NCBI RefSeq assembly: GCF_020595055.1
Contig: NZ_JAJDOO010000001.1
Location: forward strand, 280,739 to 344,738
Direction of reading: 5' to 3'
Length of the DNA: 64,000 bases
Source: Desulfosporosinus shakirovi
Lineage (GTDB): Bacteria > Bacillota > Desulfitobacteriia > Desulfitobacteriales > Desulfitobacteriaceae
Shown here: positions 46,623-55,271 of the stretch, piece by piece
How the letters are laid out: every line of letters begins with the position of its first letter
Position numbering within the stretch: position 1 is the first letter of the stretch
The notes under the pieces: model-generated
What the model was told of the DNA's origin: nothing
Databases searched by the model: none
What the model saw: only the letters and a program-made list of their open reading frames with translations
Made by a program: the position numbers and the translations under genes

Positions 46623-47711
46623 CTAAGACACTTCCTCTAACCACTCAGCCAAAACCTCCGCAAAAGCCTCCGCCGCCCTATTAGATTCATCTAGCGTATT
46701 ATACTGACTCCCAAATTCAAGCAATAATCCACCATCAGAAAGGTGTTGGTTGTACCTCGCCTCGCCTGCATAAATAATATTCGAAACAAAAAGCCCCGGA
46801 TATTTTTTTTCCCCTATAGCCATCAATTCCTTAGCTAAAGCCTCATTCTTCTGCCAATGAGGATTTTTCTTCCCAATCACAAATAAAATTTCACTGCTTT
46901 CCAGTCCCTTCACTTTGACCGTTGACTTAGGAAATCCCGGCGGGAGTCCATCCCGATGAACATCCAATAATACCTTAATAGAAGGATATTCCTCAATCAG
47001 TTGAGTTGCTGTCTTCACAGACTCACTGTATGCTTTCATAAAATCGACTGCGTCATGGATTTTCGAATCATGCACTGCACCGATTCCATTTTTTTCGAGG
47101 GCTTTTTTTAGTGTCTCTCCCACAGTAACAATATCTCCATTTTCCCCCTGTACCCGATCAGGCCCCCCATTTCCCGCATAGCTTTCACTATTGTGAGTGT
47201 TATAAACTCCTACGACCACTTCCCTATCACCTTGTACCGCAGGCGGAGAAGGATTAGGAGACTCGTTCCCTTTAGGGGTCTGGCCATTAATCGGTTCTAA
47301 GATTGGACCCTCAAACTCAGGATCGTCCGGGTTATATGCCCACCCTAACCATACCGGGCCTTGGGCAGTATGAGAATAATAGCCCAAAAAGAATGTGCGA
47401 GGGTCTGAAATATTTACACCTGTCAATAAAAACATGCTTACAGCCGCGCCTTGATGTCTGGTTAAGTCCATACGAGCCCGTTCCGGTTGAGAAAAGCCCG
47501 GAGCCCCTTCTAACAAAATGGCTTCAAAGGGAAAAGATTGTTGAGTCAGAAAGTGAACAAACTGGTGGGAACTTCCGCTGCGAAGGGCATAACCTAATCC
47601 TAAGATCACCAGAAGACTTACAGCTCCCAGCATAAACCCACGCATCCATTCTTTAAATGTCCAAATTCTAAAGTGCTTTTTTTGTCGATGATAAAAATCT
47701 TCCCGCAACAA
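46623..47711 (-). CDS. spoIIP: Stage II sporulation protein P
   Basis: SpoIIP is a membrane-anchored peptidoglycan hydrolase that works with SpoIID and SpoIIM in septal thinning and engulfment. The 362-residue protein has one N-terminal transmembrane segment (about 27-45). The catalytic domain has VYNTHNSESY, LLDVHRDG and LLEFGSQYNTLDES, containing the zinc-ligand histidines and glutamate. The start is TTG. A 10-bp inverted repeat brackets its ribosome site (see findings). Confidence 0.92.
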   Translation of the reverse strand: MLREDFYHRQKKHFRIWTFKEWMRGFMLGAVSLLVILGLGYALRSGSSHQFVHFLTQQSFPFEAILLEGAPGFSQPERARMDLTRHQGAAVSMFLLTGVNISDPRTFFLGYYSHTAQGPVWLGWAYNPDDPEFEGPILEPINGQTPKGNESPNPSPPAVQGDREVVVGVYNTHNSESYAGNGGPDRVQGENGDIVTVGETLKKALEKNGIGAVHDSKIHDAVDFMKAYSESVKTATQLIEEYPSIKVLLDVHRDGLPPGFPKSTVKVKGLESSEILFVIGKKNPHWQKNEALAKELMAIGEKKYPGLFVSNIIYAGEARYNQHLSDGGLLLEFGSQYNTLDESNRAAEAFAEVLAEWLEEVS

Positions 47712-47817
47712 AGGACTTGTCCCCCTTCCTCTTATTGAAGAAATATGAAGGACAAGTCCAAGGTAGAACCCTGTAACTATTATTTTCTAAAGAAAACTAA
47801 ACTTATCATTATTATGT

Positions 47818-48147
47818 TCATCGAAGCGTTGTCGGAACAAAGCTGTCGACAATTCCAATGACTAGAGAAGCCAACAGGGCACCTATAATAGAAACTGAAA
47901 TGGATCCAGGAACAAGATACTGACTGAAGTAAATTACAACAGCCGCGGTGAGAAACCCGATTGAACCGCGTCCCATACGGGTAATCTTATCTCCAAATAC
48001 TCTTTCAATAACATAACCCAGTATAGCAATCACAGCAGCTGCGATAAGCGCTCCTGTAAATCCAGCTACACGAAGTCCCGGAACGATCCAACTCACCAAA
48101 AGCAGAACCAGAGCAGATACAATAAACCGTACGATCATTCCTATCAT
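47818..48147 (-). CDS. Four-helix membrane protein, phage-holin-like (YvlD family)
   Basis: This 109-residue protein has four hydrophobic segments and ends IGIVDSFVPTTLR. This pattern fits the PF04020 'mycobacterial 4TM phage holin' family. Chromosomal members are not known to be holins and their function is unclear. There is no phage context here. Confidence 0.75.
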   Translation of the reverse strand: MIGMIVRFIVSALVLLLVSWIVPGLRVAGFTGALIAAAVIAILGYVIERVFGDKITRMGRGSIGFLTAAVVIYFSQYLVPGSISVSIIGALLASLVIGIVDSFVPTTLR

Positions 48148-48264
48148 TTACAAATCCCTCCAATTATTTTCTTACTAACACTCATTGTGTTTTATTTGAT
48201 ACAAGGTATAGTTTAAACAAAATGATCAATTTTTATTTACATTGTATTAATTTCCTGAATTTCC

Positions 48265-48293
48265 TTGATAATTTCGGACCCTGATGTTAGAAT
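48265..48293 (+). promoter_or_regulatory. Sigma-A promoter of rpsT
   Basis: TTGATA (48265-48270) and TAGAAT (48288-48293) are separated by 17 bp on the plus strand, 54 bp before the GTG start. Confidence 0.75.
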
Positions 48294-48346
48294 ATAGTTT
48301 GTGCAACAATGCGAATAATATCAATAACCAAAGGGGGTGACTATTA

Positions 48347-48619
48347 GTGCCAAACATTAAATCCGCAATCAAAAGAGTTGAGTTGGGAAAAGCTCGCACG
48401 ATTAAAAATGCTGCTGCGAAATCTGCTTTACGGACAACCATTCGCCGTTTTGACGAAGCAATCAGCACGGATTCCGAAACCGCAGCACTCGCTTTGAAAA
48501 AAGCTGCTCGTGCTTTGGATAAAGCCTCCTCCAAGGGTTTGATTCATAAAAACTTAGCTGCTCGCAAGAAGTCCCGTCTTACGAGAAGATTCAGCAAACA
48601 TTTCGCCCAAGTAGGCTAA
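48347..48619 (+). CDS. rpsT: 30S ribosomal protein S20
   Basis: S20 (90 residues) binds 16S rRNA early in 30S assembly. It begins MPNIKSAIKRVELGKART from a GTG with AAGGGGGTGA upstream and is very rich in lysine, arginine and alanine. It is the only plus-strand gene in the right half of the window. As is usual it is divergent from holA and spoIIP neighbours, with its own promoter and terminator. Confidence 0.96.
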   Translation: MPNIKSAIKRVELGKARTIKNAAAKSALRTTIRRFDEAISTDSETAALALKKAARALDKASSKGLIHKNLAARKKSRLTRRFSKHFAQVG

Positions 48620-48631
48620 ACATCCTTGCAA

Positions 48632-48664
48632 AAAAAGAAGCGACAATTTGTCGCTTCTTTTTTT
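48632..48664 (+). terminator. Terminator of rpsT
   Basis: AAGAAGCGACAA and TTGTCGCTTCTT pair perfectly and are followed by TTTTTT. The A run on the other side allows use from holA too. Confidence 0.92.
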
Positions 48665-48736
48665 ATGCCCTTCTTCTACTACGCGCATACGCATGCCACT
48701 ATGACACTGTTTGCATCATTGATGCAAACATTCCCT

Positions 48737-49765
48737 TTACATCCTCCCAATCCTGTCGCCTTCTTCCTCCCCACAAAACCGAACAATCATCATTTCCAAT
48801 AGCAATCCCGAATCCCCGCCCCCTGATTTCAAAGCCACATCTGTGTTCAAACACTCAAACAGCCCTTTGGACAGTTGTTTCGTCGATAATCTTAGTGATT
48901 GTTGCCAAACCTTTTGAGCTTCATATGGTTTAATCCCTAAAGCAGAAGGAACCTCAGATAAACCTCCCCCTCGTTTCCGAAGAGCATCACAGCCAAGGAG
49001 AAGTCGAACTTGCCTAACCATTAACGTTAGGACCTTCAAAGGATGTTCGTCACGTAACACTTCACGCAAAGTCTGAATAGCCTTTGCAGAGGAGCGAACA
49101 GCCACCGCATCCAGAAGATTAAAAATGCTGGCCTCAATCGTACGGGTAGTAATCTTCTTAACCTCTTCCATCGTTATCTTGGGGCGATCCCCTGCATAAA
49201 TGACTAGTTTATCTAATTCTTGACTTAGAACACCTGTTTGATGCCCTGCCCAGTCAATAAACTGAGAGGCCACCTGAGAATCCATCGATTTTCCCCGTAT
49301 TTTCAATTCAGACTGGATCCAAGCGAGCCACTCCTGCGGACGTTTCGGAGCACAAAATTCCAATATCCCCCCAGTCCGATCTAAAGTTTTATACAGTTTT
49401 CTTCCTCTATGCACACTTTCAGCGATAAATAAAAGGCAGGTAGAGGGATTCGGATTCGAAAAATATTCCAGAAACGGCTCTAAATCTGCCGTCTGCCCAT
49501 CTTGAAAGTATGTTGCATCATCAACCACCACAAGTCGGTTGGCAAAGAAAGACATGGTATTCGCTCTCTCAACGATCTCTGCAGGAGATAACTCTTTAGG
49601 GTCAACCATTTCAATCCCGCTGCCCGAAGGATCCGTCGTGAAATAGAAGGACTTAAGGACTTTCAACCCTTCCTTAATTAAAAAGCGATCCTCACCATAC
49701 CAAAGATAAACAAGCGGAATCTTTCCCTTCTCTATGATTTCCTTAATTCGTTCAATTTCACGCAT
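48737..49765 (-). CDS. holA: DNA polymerase III delta subunit
   Basis: HolA (342 residues) opens the beta clamp within the clamp loader. The N-terminal part shows IPLVYLWYGEDRFLIKEGL, and the AAA+ like body follows. The Walker residues are absent, as in the family. GAGGTGG precedes the ATG. It lies below comEC and next to rpsT, a conserved Firmicute arrangement. Confidence 0.93.
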   Translation of the reverse strand: MREIERIKEIIEKGKIPLVYLWYGEDRFLIKEGLKVLKSFYFTTDPSGSGIEMVDPKELSPAEIVERANTMSFFANRLVVVDDATYFQDGQTADLEPFLEYFSNPNPSTCLLFIAESVHRGRKLYKTLDRTGGILEFCAPKRPQEWLAWIQSELKIRGKSMDSQVASQFIDWAGHQTGVLSQELDKLVIYAGDRPKITMEEVKKITTRTIEASIFNLLDAVAVRSSAKAIQTLREVLRDEHPLKVLTLMVRQVRLLLGCDALRKRGGGLSEVPSALGIKPYEAQKVWQQSLRLSTKQLSKGLFECLNTDVALKSGGGDSGLLLEMMIVRFCGEEEGDRIGRM

Positions 49766-49834
49766 TTAAACCACCTCTATCGCTTATTATAATTGGTATG
49801 AATTCAATAGTCCAAGGCGGTTTTCCTCTTATAC

Positions 49835-49864
49835 AAAAAAAAGCCCTCCACGGTAGTGGAGGAG
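49835..49864 (-). terminator. Terminator after comEC
   Basis: CCTCCAC-TACC-GTGGAGG is followed by GC and eight T residues on the minus strand, about 105 bp past the comEC stop codon. Confidence 0.9.
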
Positions 49865-49968
49865 CAAAAGAAAGAGGAGGAGAAAAGAGATGTTCCCTGT
49901 TATTGTTACCCAGTATTTCCTTTTTATACATCTCAATCCCAATCAAGAATAAATAAATATTTTAATGA

Positions 49969-52428
49969 TTAGCGACCGGGAATAATTTCAACCCCATCGT
50001 CTCCTAACAAAAGTCGTATTGTCCCGTGATTATCCGTCCGAAAAACCGGAATATGACGTTCCTCCCAATACTTCAACACTTCCTGAGAGGGATGTCCAAA
50101 GGAATTTTTTCCTACTGAAATCACTACCGCCTGGGGATACATATTATCTAACCAAGGTGTGTATAAGGAAAACCTACTTCCATGATGCGGCACCTTAAAA
50201 ATATCCGTTTCCAAATCTGCGCCGGTCTCATATATGTCCTGCATTTCTTCTTGCTCCATATCAGCGGTTAGCATAACGCTTTGCCTTAGATAATTAAGCT
50301 TGAGCACCAAAGAATTATTGTTCGGATCTGAATGTGTCCCTTCGAGAATTTGATGGGGACCTAAAACCGCCAACCAGACCCCCGAGCCCAAATCAATTTG
50401 ATCACCCGCTTCAAGCATACGCAGTTTCTCTGACTGTCTGGTTAACCCCGGGGGGAGCCCCTCTTGCCATTCCTCATTTTCCAGACCCTCACCAACAGCA
50501 GGAACCCCTACCCAATCTGCAGGAATATTATCAAGCACTGCCCGTACTCCACCAATATGATCCGCATGTTCATGAGTAATCAATAAAGCATCCAAGTGCC
50601 CAATTCCTCTATTTAATAAGTAAGGCAAAACAATACGTTCCCCTGCATCGAAGGTATCACTTCGTGGTCCGGCATCGATCAAAACTGCCTGTTTCTCCGG
50701 GCCTCGAATTAATATGGCATCTCCTTGCCCTACATCGATCATGACCACTTCCAGATCAGTTTGTGAATTCCAAGGACTCCAGAGCAAGAATACAATAAGT
50801 AAGATACCACCCCAACGAACCAACAATCGATTGACAGTAAAGGGGCTAAACGACAAATTAACCAGCCTTCGTTGCATACCTTGACAAAGTTCCCAGGGAC
50901 ATCGCTCAATCAGCTTAGAGGCAATAACGCTTAACCCTCTGCGGTGGTAAACCCATCTGACTTTCAGGGTAAAAAGAGCACGCTCTTTTCCCCACAGAAC
51001 AATTCCTATTCCACCATACCAAACAATCCAAAAAATAGGTCCCGGGTTTAAAACCCAGACATCAGCATATGGTAATTCTGCCAACATCTTTAGAATAATA
51101 TTCGTTCCTTTTAATAACCATAAACTCGCCTGAAACAAAGGAGCAGATAATACTCCGGAAAAAGAGAGAATTACCCCTATAAGCCCTAATTCCAATACAC
51201 TGCCTAAGATAAAAAGAATAAAGACATTCACCAATAAACCGATCAATGATACACGATGAAACGCTGCAATTAGGAGTGGAAAGGTAGCGACTTGCGCTGC
51301 TATGGAACAGGCAAAAGCAAACCGAAGCAACCCAGGAATAATTGCGAAAAACTTCACCTTAAGAATTCTTGGAGTCAACACAACGATTCCCCAAGCGGCT
51401 GCAAATGACAGTTGAAACCCCAGATCTTGAATAATTAAAGGGTTATAGATAAAAAGCCCCACCGCAGCAAAAAACAACCATCTTAGGGTAGCCACTTTTC
51501 CCCGGCCCAAACGCCCAAGTAAAAGTGCGCTCCCCAAAATAGTTGCCCTGACAATCGGAGCATTTCCCCCACAAAGCGCTGCATAAAGTACCAACCCCAA
51601 AAGCGTGCCAAAAATCCTAATCCGCATGGGTAAAAAGCCTAAAAGGAACCAAGAAAACCCCAGTACAAAAGCAACATTGGAGCCTGAAGCAGCAAAAACG
51701 TGAAGCACACCAGTCACCTTATATCGTTCTTGAACCACTTCAGGTATACGACTTGAATCCCCAAAAAGAATCCCTTCTAATACCCCCGTCTCCTCCGAAT
51801 CCCAAGCCAAAAGCCTGTTTCGCACCTGTTGACGAATCTTCCAAGTCAGACTCGGCTCTCCCGCAGAGAGAAGCACCACATCCCCTTGGGCATACATACT
51901 TCCGCTTAACCCTCTAACTCCATAATAAAGGCGCACATCAAACCCGCCTGGTGTACCAAGGGACTTTGGCCTCTCCAAGTGAGCCTTGAAACTGACCTGA
52001 TCTCCAGGCAGAACCCGTTTCCACTCCCCAGAAAACTCCCCCAAGCTATCCGGATAAACAGTTAACCGATAGGACTGCCCCTTAACCTCCCCTTCCACAA
52101 CTCTTATCAACCCGACAACCTTATCCTTAGAAACATTCCAATCTTTTATGAGACCAACAATTTCCACACGATCTAAGATAAGAGGTTCCGGCAAAGAACG
52201 CTCCCCAAGTGCCCCATAGACAAAGCCGAGCAGGAGACTCGCTGCCAGCAATGGAATCTCCGGACGAAACAATCTCCCAAAAAAATCACGAGGACGCCAA
52301 AATAATAAGCGTACCCCTAACAGAATAAGAATCCCAAAAATCCAAAAACGTCCTTGAACCGGAAGGTAAGCCCCAGATAGCCCCCCCACCAAGAGAGCCA
52401 CCCCTCGAATAATCCAAGGATCCCTCAT
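49969..52428 (-). CDS. comEC: DNA uptake channel protein ComEC
   Basis: ComEC forms the membrane channel for single-stranded DNA in natural transformation. The 819-residue protein has an N-terminal DUF4131/OB-like part, a polytopic Competence domain (about 210-490), and a C-terminal metallo-beta-lactamase domain with THEHADHIGG near residue 615. The ATG overlaps the comEA stop codon (ATGA). All parts appear intact, so DNA uptake is possible, though other com genes are outside the window. Confidence 0.93.
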   Translation of the reverse strand: MRDPWIIRGVALLVGGLSGAYLPVQGRFWIFGILILLGVRLLFWRPRDFFGRLFRPEIPLLAASLLLGFVYGALGERSLPEPLILDRVEIVGLIKDWNVSKDKVVGLIRVVEGEVKGQSYRLTVYPDSLGEFSGEWKRVLPGDQVSFKAHLERPKSLGTPGGFDVRLYYGVRGLSGSMYAQGDVVLLSAGEPSLTWKIRQQVRNRLLAWDSEETGVLEGILFGDSSRIPEVVQERYKVTGVLHVFAASGSNVAFVLGFSWFLLGFLPMRIRIFGTLLGLVLYAALCGGNAPIVRATILGSALLLGRLGRGKVATLRWLFFAAVGLFIYNPLIIQDLGFQLSFAAAWGIVVLTPRILKVKFFAIIPGLLRFAFACSIAAQVATFPLLIAAFHRVSLIGLLVNVFILFILGSVLELGLIGVILSFSGVLSAPLFQASLWLLKGTNIILKMLAELPYADVWVLNPGPIFWIVWYGGIGIVLWGKERALFTLKVRWVYHRRGLSVIASKLIERCPWELCQGMQRRLVNLSFSPFTVNRLLVRWGGILLIVFLLWSPWNSQTDLEVVMIDVGQGDAILIRGPEKQAVLIDAGPRSDTFDAGERIVLPYLLNRGIGHLDALLITHEHADHIGGVRAVLDNIPADWVGVPAVGEGLENEEWQEGLPPGLTRQSEKLRMLEAGDQIDLGSGVWLAVLGPHQILEGTHSDPNNNSLVLKLNYLRQSVMLTADMEQEEMQDIYETGADLETDIFKVPHHGSRFSLYTPWLDNMYPQAVVISVGKNSFGHPSQEVLKYWEERHIPVFRTDNHGTIRLLLGDDGVEIIPGR

Positions 52429-53033
52429 GGTCCAACCGTCACTTGAGACGCCATCTTCTCGAAAGTTTTGGGACCAATACCAGAAACATTCTGTATATCT
52501 TCAGCCTTAGCAAAAAGGCCATGTTCAGTCCGATATTGAATAATTCGCTCCGCTAACGCCGGACCAACACCAGACAGTTTGTCCAGCTCAGCCGCTCCGG
52601 CAGTATTAATATTTATTTTTCCGCCCTCCGACACCGGAATCCCAACCGGTGCAGAAGAAACAACCGGCACCGAATCGACCCCTCCAGGATCACTTGAATT
52701 CCCAGCCGGATCCGGAGAAATAACCACAGCCTTACGCGGAACAGTAATCTTTTGGCCATCCTTAAGCTTTTCAGCCGGATTCATACTCTCTAAATTCGCC
52801 TCCGGCAACAGTTGAACCTGCTTAAGAGCATCATCCAAACGAGCATCAGGCGCTAAATGAACAAGTCCCGATTTTTCAACCGCCCCCGCAACATACACAA
52901 CAATCTCACGACTAGAATCCGCTTTTTGAACATAGGCATAGGTGCCATGAGGAAGAAAAAGCTTCCAAATCGCCAGAATAACCACCCCAACCAGCACAAA
53001 CCACCAAGCATAGCGAAGCTTCCCTTCCATCAT
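52425..53033 (-). CDS. comEA: Competence DNA receptor ComEA
   Basis: ComEA binds double-stranded DNA outside the cell for transformation. The 202-residue protein has an N-terminal membrane anchor (about 9-25), a SLBB domain (about 45-100), a proline/serine-rich linker, and a C-terminal helix-hairpin-helix domain. The last shows INTAGAAELDKLSGVGPALA and IQNVSGIGPKTFEKM. It is coupled to comEC by a 4-bp overlap. Confidence 0.94.
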   Translation of the reverse strand: MMEGKLRYAWWFVLVGVVILAIWKLFLPHGTYAYVQKADSSREIVVYVAGAVEKSGLVHLAPDARLDDALKQVQLLPEANLESMNPAEKLKDGQKITVPRKAVVISPDPAGNSSDPGGVDSVPVVSSAPVGIPVSEGGKININTAGAAELDKLSGVGPALAERIIQYRTEHGLFAKAEDIQNVSGIGPKTFEKMASQVTVGP

Positions 53034-53224
53034 CCCATTCCCCCCGCCTCTATCAAATCATTATCCCACTAGTCTGCTTCAATTCCTCTTTATTCCTTCT
53101 TTTTCCTGCCGCGAAGACTCACTTATCCTGTCGCATTAGGTATATTCAGAATTATGTTAGTGGGATTTGCTTGCAGTTTACAAAGAAAATAATGCTCACC
53201 CGCCCCATAAATACCTTGATAAAC

Positions 53225-53262
53225 AAAAAAATCCGCTATTTATTTCTAAATACGGATTTTAG
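53225..53262 (-). terminator. Terminator after the PhoH-type gene
   Basis: AAAATCCG..TATTT and AAATA..CGGATTTT arms precede TTTTTTG on the minus strand. The repeat copy C lies between it and the stop codon at 53475. Confidence 0.75.
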
Positions 53263-53307
53263 TAATAATATCACCTCATTTTTTAATTCAATCCACCGAC
53301 ACATATG

Positions 53308-53474
53308 GGCAAACTCCGTGAAAGCGACCCCAAAATACGGGGCAGTGCACACGGACGTGCACTGCCGCCAATGCGCCAAGGATGGCACCTTTAGCGAGGA
53401 CCCAGTTCCCCCTTTAAGAACTTGAAGGGTTAGTTTGCACTGCGTCGTAAGACTGAGCGATGTACATACAAGTC
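53308..53474 (-). repeat. Intergenic repeat family 1, copy C
   Basis: This diverged copy starts immediately after the stop codon of the PhoH-type gene. Its inner hairpin GGCAGTGCAC (53341-53350) and GTGCACTGCC (53357-53366) differs from copy B by matched changes on both arms. The neighbouring CCCC/GGGG hairpin is kept with a changed loop. It lies in the comEA-phoH gap 53034-53474, where nothing else but the terminator was seen. Confidence 0.78.
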
Positions 53475-54800
53475 TTACAATAACTCCGCCGTCCGCGTTG
53501 CCAAATCACTCCGCTCTCCACGAACCAACCGAACCTGACCATAAAAAGATTGCCCAGCCAACCGGTAAGCCAGATGGGCCAATCCATTACTCTCTTTATC
53601 CAAATAAGGATGATCGATTTGATCCGGATCCCCACAAAGCACAATCTTCGTTCCCTCACCCGCACGAGTAATAATCGTCTTCACCTCATGTGCTGAAAGA
53701 TTTTGAGCTTCATCAATAATAATAAACTGATTAGGAATACTTCGACCCCGAATATAAGTCAGTACTTCAATTTCGAGTTGCCTTTTTTTAATTAGAAGAT
53801 CAATAGCACTCTCAACCACCGATTCACTGCCTCTCTCGCGCTCTTTCTCACGCCGAGCCCGCAGTAAAAACTCAAGATTATCATAAATAGGCTGCATATA
53901 GGGACGCACTTTCTGATCCTTTTCTCCGGGAAGAAACCCAATATCCTTACCGAAGGGAACAATCGGTCGTGCACAAAGCATTCTAACATAGATTTCAGCG
54001 TGAACAGTTTGCTCTAAGCCGCTCGCTAAAGCAAGTAACGTCTTCCCGGTGCCTGCCGGTCCCATCAAATTAACTAATTTAATCTCTGAATTGTTGAGCA
54101 TTTCCAGGGCCCAGGATTGCTCTAAATTTTTAGGTCTGATATCCCAAGGAGCGAGACCCTTCCCCATTTGATAGACGAGCCTTTCCCCATCCACTGAAGC
54201 TACAAGCGGCAGGACATTGCCATCACTTAAAACTGCTTTTACGCAACGGTTTGGAGATAGCGGAGACTTTAATGGAATGTATTTGTTTTGGTAAAGTACC
54301 CCAACATCGTGATCATCTAACGGCAGAGTTAATATCTCCTCCGTAATAGAAGGCAAGGCCACTTTGTCATTATGATAATCATCCGTTAAAATTCCTAAAG
54401 CATCGGCTTTAACACGCATTGCGATATCTTTAGTGACTAGGATAACAGGGCGTTCCTCCTCCCGCGTTAAACTTAGGGAGACTGCTAAAATCCGATTGTC
54501 TGCCAACCCTAAATCTGAGTTTATGGGCAAAATCTCATTAGAGTAATGATTTAACTCGATCCGAATCCTACCACCGTTTGGTAAGAGCACACCTTTGGAA
54601 AGTTGCCCCTTTTCCCGTAACCGATCCAGATAACGAATGGCCTCCCGAGCGGCTAGACCAATATTTTCCAAGAGGCGCTTCTTACTTTCTATTTCCTCTA
54701 AAACCACGTAAGGGATAATGACTTCATTGTCTTGGAATTGAACTATAGCGTTTGGGTCGTGCAGTAATACACTTGAATCGAGTACATATACTTTTTGCAA
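53475..54800 (-). CDS. PIN domain plus PhoH-like ATPase (YlaK type)
   Basis: This 441-residue protein has an N-terminal PIN-type nuclease domain (about 1-140), beginning VYVLDSSVLLHDPNAI. A PhoH ATPase domain (about 230-441) follows, with Walker A GPAGTGKT and Walker B IIDEAQN. PIN-PhoH proteins are reported as ATP-dependent RNA helicase/RNases in mycobacteria. Its role here is inferred from that. It is transcribed alone. Confidence 0.88.
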   Translation of the reverse strand: MQKVYVLDSSVLLHDPNAIVQFQDNEVIIPYVVLEEIESKKRLLENIGLAAREAIRYLDRLREKGQLSKGVLLPNGGRIRIELNHYSNEILPINSDLGLADNRILAVSLSLTREEERPVILVTKDIAMRVKADALGILTDDYHNDKVALPSITEEILTLPLDDHDVGVLYQNKYIPLKSPLSPNRCVKAVLSDGNVLPLVASVDGERLVYQMGKGLAPWDIRPKNLEQSWALEMLNNSEIKLVNLMGPAGTGKTLLALASGLEQTVHAEIYVRMLCARPIVPFGKDIGFLPGEKDQKVRPYMQPIYDNLEFLLRARREKERERGSESVVESAIDLLIKKRQLEIEVLTYIRGRSIPNQFIIIDEAQNLSAHEVKTIITRAGEGTKIVLCGDPDQIDHPYLDKESNGLAHLAYRLAGQSFYGQVRLVRGERSDLATRTAELL

Positions 54801-55207
54801 CTATAATACACCTCTTCTTCAACTATCTCTTTATACCATATTCCAAATTTTTCTATAATTTCCTTATTGCCACTGCGATATGAATCCGAATGTCTCTAAT
54901 ACTATATTCCCTGCCTGCCTCACTAACCATTCGCAAAACAAATTTCATGACGCTCAAGCTGAATTGGCATAAACCTGAAGACGACCTCAATATATCCCTC
55001 AGAGAAATATCAAATGAGCATAGTCATATAACACAAGCCGTGCCTAGTATCAAACAATCAAGATTAAAACAAGGAGGCGAGTGTATTTAAACCATGAACC
55101 GTCATCAGCTTGGCTAGTGAAATTGTAGCACATGGGTGTAAAGTATAGCCTATCAAATAGGTTAAAGAAATGTTAAGGTTGAAAGGAGGGGGATTCTAAA
55201 CCTTCAA
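54801..55207. other. Intergenic region upstream of the PhoH-type gene
   Basis: No convincing gene was found. A 66-codon plus-strand frame (54890-55090) lacks a ribosome site and known features. An isolated AAGGAGG near 55073 precedes only a very short frame. Confidence 0.45.
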
Positions 55208-55252
55208 TAAAAAAGGGTCCGTTCTTTGCATTTTAATACAAAGAACGGACCC
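55208..55252 (-). terminator. Terminator of the cell-wall-binding lipoprotein gene
   Basis: GGGTCCGTTCTTTG and CAAAGAACGGACCC form a perfect 14-bp stem, followed by TTTTTT on the minus strand. Confidence 0.93.
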
Positions 55253-55271
55253 ACCTGTCCAATCTTTATGC

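Noticed and set aside
47818..48147. Prophage holin
   Set aside because: The four-helix family is common on chromosomes and no phage genes lie nearby.
54890..55090. 66-codon plus-strand frame between phoH-type gene and the lipoprotein gene
   Set aside because: No ribosome site, no recognisable features and opposite orientation to its neighbours.
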